Source: Alphaproteobacteria bacterium
Lineage (GTDB): Bacteria > Pseudomonadota > Alphaproteobacteria > ATCC43930 > CGMCC-115725
DNA: 62,679 nucleotides
Direction: 5' to 3'
Assembly (NCBI GenBank): GCA_021325525.1
Contig: JAJPHB010000046.1
Location: 1 to 62,679, forward strand
Shown here: positions 8,490 through 16,469 of the stretch, piece by piece
Position numbering within the stretch: the stretch's first letter is position 1
Layout: each line of letters opens with the position of its first letter
Position numbers and translations under genes: made by a program
The notes under the pieces: generated by a model
Seen by the model: the letters and a program-made list of their open reading frames with translations, nothing else
Databases searched by the model: none
What the model was told of the DNA's origin: nothing

Positions 8490-10022
8490 CTACTCCACCG
8501 TCGCCGGCAGCTTCGCCGCCGCCTTCGTCGCGGGCCGCAGCAGCAGGAGCAGCGGCAGGGCGGCGAGGCAGAGCAGCATCAGCAGCTTGAAATCGTTGAT
8601 ATAGCCGATCATCGAGGCCTGGAAATTGATGAGCTGGTCGAGCCGCGCGAGGCCGTTCGCCGAATCGAGCGCCCAGTAGTGCGCGGCTGCCGCGTGGCGC
8701 AGCGCCGGATTGTAGGGCGTGACATTCTGCGCCAGCTCCGAATGGCTGATCTGGATGCTGCGGTCGAGCATTGTCTCGACCACCGAGATGCCGATGCTGC
8801 CGCCGATATTGCGCAAGAGGCTGAAGAGGGCGGTGCCTTCGTTGCGCAGCTCCGAAGGCAAGGTCGAAAAGGCGACGGTGCTGAGCGGCACATAGACGAA
8901 GGCGAGGCCGAGGCCCTGCGTCAGACCCGCGAGGATGATGGGCCAGGCGTCCATCTCCGGCGAGTAGCCCGCCATCTCCCAGAGCGAGAGGCTGGTGACG
9001 GAGATGCCGATGCCGAGCAGCAGGCGGATATCGGCCCGGCCGAGAAGGCGCCCAGCCACCATCATGAAGACCATCGTCGTGATGCTGCGCGGCGACATGA
9101 GGAGGCCGGTCAGGATGATCGGATAGCCCAACATCGTCATCATCGGCGGCAGCAGCGCCAAGGTGGAGTACATGACCGCCGTCGTGACGAAGATGAAGCC
9201 GACGCCGACGACGAAATTCCGGTCCTTGAAGAGAGCGAGGTTGACGAAGGGCCGCGCCGTCGTCAGCGAATGGGCGATGAAAACCCAGAGCGCCGTCGCT
9301 GCCAGCGCCGCCTCGGCAATGATCTCAGTCGAGCCGAACCAATCCTTCCGCTCGCCGCGGTCGAGGACCATCTGCAAGGCGCCGACGGCGAGGCTGAGCG
9401 AGGCGAAGCCGAAGACGTCGAAGCGCCGCTCGCGGTCGCTGCGCGTCTCGGCCATGAAGGCCAGCATGCCGAGAAAGGCGAGAATGCCGATCGGGAGGTT
9501 GATGTAGAAGACCCAGCGCCAGTTGTAGTTCTCGGTCAGCCAGCCGCCGAGCGTCGGCCCGAGGACGGGGCCGACCATGATGCCGGAGCTCCAGATCGCC
9601 ATGGCCGAGCCGTGGCGCTCGCGCGGGTTGATGTCGAGAAGCGTCGCTTGCGACAGCGGCACGAGCGCCGCGCCGAAGACCCCCTGCAGGAGGCGGAAGA
9701 GGACGATCTGGCGGAGGCTGGCGGCGGCGCCGCACAGCATCGAGGCCATGGTGAAGCCGGCAACGCAGCCGAGGAAGATGCGCTTGCGCCCGTAGCGCGT
9801 GACGAGCCAGCCGGTCAAGGGCGTCGCGATCGCGGCGGCGACGATATAGGAGGTGAGGACCCAGGCGATCTGGTCCTGCGCCGCCGAGAGGCTCCCCTGC
9901 ATATAGGGAAGCGCGACATTGGCGATCGTCGTGTCGAGCGCCTGCATGATGGTCGCGGCCATGATGGAGACGGTGACGAGGCCGCGATGCGCGCTGCCGC
10001 TGCCGGTTGCCGGGGTGGTCAT
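8490..10022 (-). CDS. EmrB/QacA-type MFS multidrug exporter (DHA2, 14 TM)
   Basis: 510-aa proton-driven exporter. The first helices contain IMQALDTTIANVALPYMQG, the hallmark of the 14-helix DHA2 family, and motif A between helices 2 and 3 appears as GWLVTRYGRKRIFL. Motif C follows as GPVLGPTLGG in helix 5. No EmrA/HlyD-type adaptor gene lies beside it, so it may export only across the inner membrane or borrow an adaptor. It lies 40 bases upstream of the methyltransferase on the same strand and may share its transcript. Confidence 0.9.
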   Translation of the reverse strand: MTTPATGSGSAHRGLVTVSIMAATIMQALDTTIANVALPYMQGSLSAAQDQIAWVLTSYIVAAAIATPLTGWLVTRYGRKRIFLGCVAGFTMASMLCGAAASLRQIVLFRLLQGVFGAALVPLSQATLLDINPRERHGSAMAIWSSGIMVGPVLGPTLGGWLTENYNWRWVFYINLPIGILAFLGMLAFMAETRSDRERRFDVFGFASLSLAVGALQMVLDRGERKDWFGSTEIIAEAALAATALWVFIAHSLTTARPFVNLALFKDRNFVVGVGFIFVTTAVMYSTLALLPPMMTMLGYPIILTGLLMSPRSITTMVFMMVAGRLLGRADIRLLLGIGISVTSLSLWEMAGYSPEMDAWPIILAGLTQGLGLAFVYVPLSTVAFSTLPSELRNEGTALFSLLRNIGGSIGISVVETMLDRSIQISHSELAQNVTPYNPALRHAAAAHYWALDSANGLARLDQLINFQASMIGYINDFKLLMLLCLAALPLLLLLRPATKAAAKLPATVE

Positions 10023-10068
10023 CGCCTGTCCGCAATTCCGTTGCTGCCGCCGTGCCGGGCGAGCCCGC

Positions 10069-10263
10069 TCAGATCACGGCCAGCATGCGCGCCTTTTCGA
10101 CGGCCTCTTCAAGAGCGAGCTCCGGCAGGAATCGGCGGACCTCGTTGACGGCGGCCTGCAATCTCTCATCATGGCTGGCGCCGGGCGGCAGCGCCTCGAC
10201 GACCGAAGCGAGGGCCTCGGCAAGCTGCGCGTCGCTGATCGAGCGGCCGACCATCATGCGCAT
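10069..10263 (-). CDS. Small helical protein (64 aa), unknown function
   Basis: Short frame encoding MRMMVGRSISDAQLAEAL and ending EEAVEKARMLAVI. It is rich in Ala, Glu and Leu in a heptad-like spacing, reads like a real small helical protein, and fills the gap before the MFS gene on the same strand (46 bases). Three ATG codons within the first four residues make the exact start uncertain, and no strong ribosome site is visible. No family recognised. Confidence 0.45.
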   Translation of the reverse strand: MRMMVGRSISDAQLAEALASVVEALPPGASHDERLQAAVNEVRRFLPELALEEAVEKARMLAVI

Positions 10264-10353
10264 ATGGTGGCAAGTTTGCGCGGAATCGGCAAGCCTCGGG
10301 GCAGCGCGCAGGCGCACGGCGCGCCGCCAGCGATCGGCACGGGAGCCCGCGCC

Positions 10354-10899
10354 ATGCGCCTCTTCTTCACCAGCGACACGCATTTCGGCCATGCCGCGGC
10401 GCTCCACCTCTATAAGCGGCCCTTCCCTTCGGTGGCGGCGATGGATGCCGCGCTCGTCGCACGCTGGAACGAGACCGTCGGCCCGGAGGACGAGATCTGG
10501 CACCTCGGCGATTTCGCCATCGCCCAGCCGGCCGAACGCGTCGCCGCGCTTCTGGGCCGCCTCAACGGCCGCAAGCATCTCGTCGCCGGCAACAATGATC
10601 CGCCGGCGACGACGGGCCAAAGCGGCTGGCTCTCGGTCCAGCCCTATGCCGAGCTCGAGATCGAAGGCCGCCGCCTCGTCCTCTGCCACTACCCGTTCCG
10701 GAGCTGGCGCGACATGCAGCGCGGCGCCCTCGACCTGCACGGCCACAGCCACGGCCGCATGAAGCCGCTGCCGCGCCAGCGCGATGTCGGGGTCGATGTC
10801 TGGGATTTCGCTCCGGTCGAGCTGGCGCGGCTGGTGGCGCGCCGGGCGGCGGCGGGCGCGCCCGCGCCCGCGGCAGAAGAACGGGGCGGCGAGCGGTAA
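10354..10899 (+). CDS. Calcineurin-like metallophosphoesterase
   Basis: 181-aa protein with the complete two-metal phosphoesterase signature: D8 and H10 in TSDTHFGH, the second metal Asp in HLGDF, GNND, the first C-terminal histidine in CHYPF, and HGHSHG. This compact form resembles small bacterial phosphodiesterases annotated as metallophosphatases or hydrolases. The start ATG at 10354 directly precedes the first catalytic motif. Cytoplasmic, with no signal peptide. The alanine-rich C-terminal tail (about residues 160-181) is probably disordered. Substrate unknown. Confidence 0.85.
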   Translation: MRLFFTSDTHFGHAAALHLYKRPFPSVAAMDAALVARWNETVGPEDEIWHLGDFAIAQPAERVAALLGRLNGRKHLVAGNNDPPATTGQSGWLSVQPYAELEIEGRRLVLCHYPFRSWRDMQRGALDLHGHSHGRMKPLPRQRDVGVDVWDFAPVELARLVARRAAAGAPAPAAEERGGER

Positions 10900-10999
10900 C
10901 TCTATATTAACCATGGCTGGCGAAACTCGAAGGAGAGCAGGGCATTTCGGACAGCGCAGTGGCCGACGGAAGCGTGCCGATATCCCGGGAGAGCCGCGC

Positions 11000-11914
11000 A
11001 TGGTTCTGAGCTTCCTCGGGAGCGGAGGCGAAGGCGAGATCGAGATGCATCGCGCGCCCCCGATCGAAGCCGCGCCCGAACCCTCCGTCGACGAAATCGT
11101 GGTGGCGCTGCGTGACATGACGGGACGGCGCAGCGGCCGCGAGGTGGCGGCGCTGCGCGGCGGCACGCCGGCCTTCGACCCGCCGCTCATCCGGCCTCGT
11201 GCCGACCACTCGCAGCAGCGTGATGCGGCCACGGATGTGGCCGCCTTGCGCGATGCCGAGACACTGCATCTCTTGGCCGAGAATCGGCGCCTCAGCGAGC
11301 AGGTCTTCGACCTCTTGAAGCGCCTCGAGGAGGAGCGGCAATGGCGGCGCGATAACGAGGCGGCGGCCGAGCGCGCCGCCCGCGCGGAGCATGCCGCGGC
11401 CGAGCAGCGCGAGGCGGTGGCGCGCGAGGTGCGCGAGGCGATCGAGGCCGAATTGCGCCCCATCCTCAAAGGCATCCTGCGCATCCTCGAACGCACGGGC
11501 GGCGAGCGCGGCGCGCCGCGCATGGCGAGCGGCGCGGCCTTGGCGCGGCTCGGCACCGCTGAGACGCAGGCTGTGGCGCAGGAGAATGCGCTTCGCGCGG
11601 CGACGCAGCCGCCCTGCGAGCCCGCCCGACTGCGCGAGCCCTCGGACGAGCCGCGGCGCCTGGCTGCCGCCCGCCCCGAGCCTCGCCGGGCCGAGGCCGG
11701 GCGCTCGGCTCGCGACCGGCATGCCGCCTGGATTCTCGACCTCATCGAAGCCGCGGGCGCTCGCTTGCCGCCGGAGGCTCGCCCACCCGAGCCCGCCGAG
11801 CCCGCTGCGAGCGCGCCGCCGGAAGGTGCGTCGGCCGCGGAAGCCTCGGGCTCGGAAGGCGCGGTGACGCGCTTCCTGCACCGTTTCGCGCGGTTCCGAC
11901 GAGCCGCGGATTGA
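11000..11914 (+). CDS. Coiled-coil protein beside an actin-like gene
   Basis: 304-aa hypothetical protein. Residues 80-165 form a long charged helix predicted to be a coiled coil (AENRRLSEQVFDLLKRLEEE, then Ala/Glu/Arg heptads). The rest is a low-complexity Pro/Ala/Arg region and a short basic C-terminus (RFLHRFARFRRAAD) that could bind membrane lipid or nucleic acid. I prefer the ATG at 11000, preceded by GGGAGAG at good spacing, over an upstream in-frame ATG at 10913 without one. It ends 60 bases before the actin-like gene on the same strand and is a natural candidate for its filament partner or anchor. Function unknown. Confidence 0.65.
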   Translation: MVLSFLGSGGEGEIEMHRAPPIEAAPEPSVDEIVVALRDMTGRRSGREVAALRGGTPAFDPPLIRPRADHSQQRDAATDVAALRDAETLHLLAENRRLSEQVFDLLKRLEEERQWRRDNEAAAERAARAEHAAAEQREAVAREVREAIEAELRPILKGILRILERTGGERGAPRMASGAALARLGTAETQAVAQENALRAATQPPCEPARLREPSDEPRRLAAARPEPRRAEAGRSARDRHAAWILDLIEAAGARLPPEARPPEPAEPAASAPPEGASAAEASGSEGAVTRFLHRFARFRRAAD

Positions 11915-11974
11915 GCCGCGTTCCCGATAATCCCGCCGCCCGTCCGGCGCGATAGCCGCAAAGGAGAAAGAGCA

Positions 11975-12979
11975 ATGGTCGCCGCCGCCCCGCCGCAAGC
12001 TCTCTGCAAGGGCTTCGATCTCGGCACGAGCCGTATCGTCCTCGCGAGCCTCGATGGGAAGTCCGTCGATTTCGCCTCGCAGCTCAACGCCTTCGTCGAC
12101 CTGCCGCATACCAAGATGACGGAGAAGATGCTGGTCAGCGAAGGCATCCTTCATCAGATCGAAAAGCAGCGCATCTACGCCTATGGCAACCGCACCGACG
12201 AATTCGCCAAGTTCCTCAACGGCGATACGCGGCGGCCGATGCAGAGCGGGCTTCTCAATCCGAGCGAGCCCAAGAACCTGCAGATGATCGAGCTGCTGAT
12301 CGAGAAGCTCTGCGGCAAGTCGCCGAAAGGCGAGAAGGTCTGCTTCAGCATTCCGAGCGCCCCCTCCGAGCGCAAGAGCGACCTCATTTTCCACGAGCGC
12401 TCCGTCCTCAACATCTTCGAGCGCCTCGGCTATCAGGTCCAATCGGTCAATGAAGGGCTGGCGATCGTCTATGCCGAGCTCAAGGATGCGAATTTCACCG
12501 GCATCGGCATGAGCTTCGGCGGCGGCATGTGCAACATCTGTCTTGCCTATCTCGGCATGCCCGTCTTCACGCTGGCGACGACGCGAGCCGGCGACTACAT
12601 CGATCACAGCGCCGCCTCGGTGACGGGCGAGACGCCGACGACGGTCCGCCTCCACAAGGAGAGCGGCTTCCGCATCAGCACCGTCGATGGCAACTCGCTC
12701 GACCACGCCCTGTCGATCTACTACATCGACGTCATCGAGACGGCGGTGAAGGCGCTGGCACAGGCCTTGGCCGAGACGAAGAAGCTGCCGAAATTCGCCG
12801 GCCCCATCCCGATCGTCTGCGCCGGCGGCACCTCGCTCGCGAAGGGCTTCGCCAACGAGCTGAAGCGCGCGATCGAGGCCGCCGATCTACCGATCGCCAT
12901 TTCCGAGATCATCTGCCCCAAGGATCCGTTGAACACCACCGCGAAAGGCGCGCTGGTGGCGGCCATGCTCAATATGTGA
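11975..12979 (+). CDS. Divergent MreB/MamK-like bacterial actin
   Basis: 334-aa actin-fold ATPase. The phosphate-1 loop is GFDLGTSRIVLA (residues 13-24). The connecting helix carries NEGLAIVYA, with E160 at the place of the catalytic Glu. The phosphate-2 loop reads MSFGGGMCN (179-187), so the usual Asp is Ser180. The adenosine motif CAGGTSLAKGF lies near the C-terminus. The strong site AAAGGAGAAAGAG precedes the ATG. The length fits MreB and MamK (about 330-350 aa), but the sequence is distant from true MreB and no mreC/mreD genes are nearby. It probably forms filaments or acts as a nucleotide switch with the flanking coiled-coil and AAA proteins. Confidence 0.7.
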   Translation: MVAAAPPQALCKGFDLGTSRIVLASLDGKSVDFASQLNAFVDLPHTKMTEKMLVSEGILHQIEKQRIYAYGNRTDEFAKFLNGDTRRPMQSGLLNPSEPKNLQMIELLIEKLCGKSPKGEKVCFSIPSAPSERKSDLIFHERSVLNIFERLGYQVQSVNEGLAIVYAELKDANFTGIGMSFGGGMCNICLAYLGMPVFTLATTRAGDYIDHSAASVTGETPTTVRLHKESGFRISTVDGNSLDHALSIYYIDVIETAVKALAQALAETKKLPKFAGPIPIVCAGGTSLAKGFANELKRAIEAADLPIAISEIICPKDPLNTTAKGALVAAMLNM

Positions 12980-13106
12980 GGCGCAGCGATCGCAAAGCGC
13001 GCGCCGCTTCTCCGGCGCTCGCCTTTGCGGTTCCGATTGCCGCAAATTTGCCATAAAATCCGCCCGAGGGTCATGCCGGCAGTGGCGGCGGGGCGGAGGC
13101 GGCACC

Positions 13107-14594
13107 ATGCCGAGGGGGGAAGCGGAAGAGAGCCGCGGCGGTGCGGCGTCGGCGGCAGACGCTGCCGAGGCGCGCCCGGAGGAGCTGTGCGCCGCGCTGT
13201 CGAGCGAGATTGCGGCGCGGCCCGGCCTTTTTCTGCTGACCGGAGACTCGCGCTTTGCCAAGACGGCGCTGCTGCGCGATCTCTCGCGCCAGCTCCGCGG
13301 CGGCGGCCATCACGTGCTGCTCGTCCGCGGCGATACGCTCGTCATCGCCGATCTGCTGCTCGATTTGTCGCTGCGCGCCGGGATCGCGCCGCCCGGCCCG
13401 GACGGGATCGAGGCTTGGCTCGGGCGGTTCCATGAGGCGACGGCGCGCGCGAGCGGCGGGGCGGCCTTCATCGTCATGATCGACGACGCCGAGGCGGTCG
13501 GCGATGAGACCCTCGCCGGGCTGGCCGCGCTCCTGCTGCAGCCGACGGGCCATGCCGGCGCGCTCCGGCTCCTCCTCGGCGGGGCGCCGGAGCTGGCCGC
13601 GCGGCTCACGAGCCCGGCGCTCGCCGCGCTGGGACCGACCCTCGCACGCCATTTCCGCTTCGCGCGAACGGCCGCGAGCGAGGTCGACATTCTCGCCGAA
13701 TTCGCCCGCCAGCTCGGCGAGGCCCTGGCCGACCGCCAGCGCAGCGAGGCCGCGGCCGAAGGCGAGCCGGCGCTGGAGCGCAGCGAGGCCGCAGATCAAG
13801 ACGAGGCGAGCATCGTCGAGCCGCCAGTGCCGACGGCGGCGCGCTCCCGCCCCGGCCCTGGGCCAGCGCGCCTTGCGGCCGGTCTCCTCCTCTGCGTGGC
13901 GCTGCTGCTCTCGTTTCCATCGCGGCCCGGGATCGACGCCGTCATTCGCGGCGAGGACGCGGCGACGACCGCGGCGGCCCCGCGCCCGGTCGAGGCGACG
14001 CCGTCGCCGCTTCCGATCGCCGCCATGGCATCGGCGACCTCCGCGGATGGCGATGCCCAGCCGCCTTCGGGCGAAGCGCCGGCGGAAGGGCCATCGGTTG
14101 CCCCGCCCGTGCGGGCGGAGCCGGCCCCGCTTGCCGCCGGCGGGTCGGCGGCGCCGCCTGCGGCAATCCCTGCCGCGCCGGCCGCGGCGGAAGAGCAGGA
14201 CCGCATCGCTTCGGCTGCTCCCGAAGCCGCCGCGGCACCTCCCGGCGCCGCCGACGAGAAGACCGGGGGGACCGAGAGAAGCGCGAGCAAGCCGGCGATC
14301 GCGCCCGCCGCCGCTCTGCCGGCGGAGCTCATCGCCCTTCTCGAAAGGCGCGGCGACGCGCTGCTCGATCTCCGCGACATCGCCGGCGCGCGGCCATTCT
14401 TCGAGCGGGCGGCGATGGCCGGCAGCGCGCGTGCCGCAACGCAAGTCGGAAAGACCTACGATCCGCTCTTTCTGCACGCAGCGGGCGTGCTCGGCGTCCA
14501 AGCCGATCCCGCGCAAGCGGTGCGTTGGTACCGCCGCGCCGCCGAGCTCGGCGATGAGGAGGCGAAGCGGCGGATGGCGGCCCTTGGCGGTTGA
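13107..14594 (+). CDS. Membrane-anchored AAA protein with C-terminal Sel1 repeats
   Basis: 495-aa chimera. Residues 20-215 resemble the ExeA/GspA AAA ATPase, but the Walker A is degenerate (GDSRFAKT, 46-53, lacking the usual glycines). Walker B is intact (FIVMIDD, 121-127). A single membrane helix, LAAGLLLCVALLLSF, follows near residue 255, then about 160 residues of Pro/Ala/Glu linker. The C-terminus has Sel1/TPR-like repeats (ARPFFERAAMAGSA, AVRWYRRAAELGDEEAKRRM). The predicted topology is a cytoplasmic ATPase with repeats in the periplasm, as in GspA-type and DamX-type envelope proteins. It lies 127 bases after the actin-like gene on the same strand. Confidence 0.7.
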   Translation: MPRGEAEESRGGAASAADAAEARPEELCAALSSEIAARPGLFLLTGDSRFAKTALLRDLSRQLRGGGHHVLLVRGDTLVIADLLLDLSLRAGIAPPGPDGIEAWLGRFHEATARASGGAAFIVMIDDAEAVGDETLAGLAALLLQPTGHAGALRLLLGGAPELAARLTSPALAALGPTLARHFRFARTAASEVDILAEFARQLGEALADRQRSEAAAEGEPALERSEAADQDEASIVEPPVPTAARSRPGPGPARLAAGLLLCVALLLSFPSRPGIDAVIRGEDAATTAAAPRPVEATPSPLPIAAMASATSADGDAQPPSGEAPAEGPSVAPPVRAEPAPLAAGGSAAPPAAIPAAPAAAEEQDRIASAAPEAAAAPPGAADEKTGGTERSASKPAIAPAAALPAELIALLERRGDALLDLRDIAGARPFFERAAMAGSARAATQVGKTYDPLFLHAAGVLGVQADPAQAVRWYRRAAELGDEEAKRRMAALGG

Positions 14595-14611
14595 GCGCGC
14601 GAGCGGCCGGT

Positions 14612-15724
14612 TCAGCGGAGTCCGCCATGCCGCGGCAGCGCGGCTCGGATCCGCGGCGCGACTGAGACCGCCATCAACGAGAGCTCGGCCAGGATGAGGA
14701 AGAGGACCGCGTACTGGCCGTAGCCGATAATGGCGCCATGGAGCAGGGCGAGCGGCGGCGGCAGTAGGGCGCCGCCCGGAAGCGCGGCGCTGAACGCATA
14801 GAACATGCCGAAGGTGAAATTGCGGGCCCATTGCGAGGTGTCGTAGACGAGCAGCGCCCGCCACCAGCCGAGCTGGCGAATCCGCTCGATCGAACGGGCC
14901 GCCTCGACCGTCTCGACCGCGGCGAAGACGGCGAGGTCGCCAATCCAGAAGGCGGCGAGCGGCTGCGGCGCGAAGAGCCCGCTGGCCGCCGCCGTCAGCC
15001 CGGTGATCGACAAGGCGCCGTGGAGGATGCAGTTCGCGTTCGGCCACTCGTCGGCGAGGTGCCAGGCGCGGTCTTCGGCATACCGCCGAAGGATGAGGAC
15101 GAGCCCGGCGAGGTAAAAGCCGGCACCGAAGGCCATGAAGCCGGCGGCCGCCCAGCGGATATCCGGCACGCCGGGAAAGAGGCGGAGCGCGATCAGCGCA
15201 ATAGCCTCGGTCCCGACGGTCGACAGCAGGACGATGCCGTTCGGCCGCGCGCTTTCGCCGCGGGCGGCGATGATGCGCAGGTTGCGGAAGGCGAGCGGCA
15301 GGAACCATAGCCAAATGCCGAGGCCGATGAAGAACAGCGCCTTCGCCAGGATCAGCGCCGCCGGCGCGCTCAGCATCGCCATCCGCGCCAGCACCATGGT
15401 ACCGGCGACCCAGGTGCAAATGGCGAAGCTGCCGACCGGCGAGCGCGTGTGCGCCGCCAGGCGGCCGCTCGCGAGCGAGCGCAGGATCATGGCGGCGATC
15501 ACCGTCCAGACCACCGCCAGCGCGATGGCGAGCGGCGCCGTCGCCGCGGCGCCGAAATCCGGAATCCGCTGCAGCGCCGCGGCGCCGAAAATGCCGCCCG
15601 CCATCACGATCGCGCCGGCAGCGGTCGGCGGCCCATCGCTGATCGCGCGTTCTTCCATGGGAGCCGGTCCCGGTCGGAACCCCCGCCTCGACAAGGCAAA
15701 CGTCGGGACGCCGCGAACATTCAT
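14612..15724 (-). CDS. Polytopic membrane protein, possibly TDT-like
   Basis: 370 aa with about ten hydrophobic helices (for example AIALAVVWTVIAAMIL, LILAKALFFIGLGIWLWFL, YAVLFLILAELSLMAVS). The overall pattern recalls the tellurite-resistance/dicarboxylate (TDT, SLAC1-like) channel family, but no diagnostic motif is clear, so the family is tentative. An alternative start, ATG at 15658 (MEERAIS), would remove 22 non-hydrophobic residues and is equally plausible. It converges on the AAA protein gene (gap 17 bases). Confidence 0.6.
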   Translation of the reverse strand: MNVRGVPTFALSRRGFRPGPAPMEERAISDGPPTAAGAIVMAGGIFGAAALQRIPDFGAAATAPLAIALAVVWTVIAAMILRSLASGRLAAHTRSPVGSFAICTWVAGTMVLARMAMLSAPAALILAKALFFIGLGIWLWFLPLAFRNLRIIAARGESARPNGIVLLSTVGTEAIALIALRLFPGVPDIRWAAAGFMAFGAGFYLAGLVLILRRYAEDRAWHLADEWPNANCILHGALSITGLTAAASGLFAPQPLAAFWIGDLAVFAAVETVEAARSIERIRQLGWWRALLVYDTSQWARNFTFGMFYAFSAALPGGALLPPPLALLHGAIIGYGQYAVLFLILAELSLMAVSVAPRIRAALPRHGGLR

Positions 15725-15784
15725 CGGGCGGGCTCGCCGCGTCGGCGCCAGAGACGCCCGGCGGTTTCAATCCTGATGCGATGG

Positions 15785-15810
15785 GGAACACCGCTCCGCT
15801 ATCGGATGTT
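15785..15810 (+). promoter_or_regulatory. EcfG-type general stress promoter candidate
   Basis: GGAAC (15785-15789) and TGTT (15807-15810) are spaced by 17 bases, close to the alphaproteobacterial EcfG consensus GGAAC-N16/17-CGTT. The site lies 38 bases before the PRC-barrel gene. Secreted PRC-barrel proteins are common members of this stress regulon, which supports the call. The -10 element deviates at one base. Confidence 0.4.
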
Positions 15811-15847
15811 TCCAAGAACGAGTGTCACCAGAAAGAAAGGAAAAGCC

Positions 15848-16420
15848 ATGCGTGTCAGCATGATTGCTGTCGCCTCGGCCCTTGCTCTTTTCGCCGGCGG
15901 GGCTTTGGCCCAGTCCAACACGACGCCGTCGGGCGGCATGACCGCGACGCCCGGCACGACGGCACCGAAGAGCACGGCTCCGGGCTCAACGGCGGGCGCG
16001 CCGGCAGCGACGCCGCGCGCGCCGGCTCCTGATCCCATGACGATGGAGGACGTGTCGCAGATCAAGGGCAGCAGCGTCTATGGCAGCGACGACAAGAAGA
16101 TCGGCGATGTCTCGACGGTGCTGATGAAGCCCGGCACCAAGACCATCGACCGCCTGGTCGTCAGTTCGGGCGGCGTCCTCGGCATCGGCGGCCGCCAAGT
16201 GGCTCTCCCGGTCGACGAGTTCAAATGGGACGGTCAGAAGGACGGCTTCAAGATCAGCAAGACCGAGGATCAGCTGAAGCAGATGCCGGAGTGGAAATCG
16301 GCGTCCAGCGGCTCCGCTCCGTCGAGCGGCTCGGGCAGCTCGACCGCGCCTGCGACGGCGACGAGCCACGCGGCGCCGCCGAGCACCGGCGGGTCCGCGG
16401 CCCCGACCAAGACGCAGTGA
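15848..16420 (+). CDS. Secreted PRC-barrel domain protein
   Basis: 190-aa protein with a Sec signal peptide (RVSMIAVASALALFAGGALAQ, cleavage after residue 21). A Thr/Pro/Ala-rich linker follows, then a PRC-barrel domain (about residues 60-145: IKGSSVYGSDDKKIGDVSTV, GIGGRQVALPVDEFKW). The C-terminus is a low-complexity Ser/Gly/Ala tail. PRC-barrel proteins of this size sit in the periplasm or cell envelope and often respond to stress or desiccation. AAGAAAGG upstream of the ATG is the ribosome site. A putative EcfG promoter precedes the gene. Confidence 0.85.
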   Translation: MRVSMIAVASALALFAGGALAQSNTTPSGGMTATPGTTAPKSTAPGSTAGAPAATPRAPAPDPMTMEDVSQIKGSSVYGSDDKKIGDVSTVLMKPGTKTIDRLVVSSGGVLGIGGRQVALPVDEFKWDGQKDGFKISKTEDQLKQMPEWKSASSGSAPSSGSGSSTAPATATSHAAPPSTGGSAAPTKTQ

Positions 16421-16469
16421 GTGCGGGAGGCGGCGGCGGCGCAGCCTCGCTCCGCCGCCTCGCTGCGCG

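Noticed and set aside
10907-12706. A minus-strand open frame of about 600 codons
   Set aside because: It is antisense to the coiled-coil and actin-like genes; no family motif, and composition typical of GC-rich shadow frames.
13071-15815. Minus-strand open frame of 914 codons opposite the AAA-Sel1 gene and the membrane-protein gene
   Set aside because: The overlapping frames give recognisable motifs and membrane helices; this one is Arg-rich without domains.
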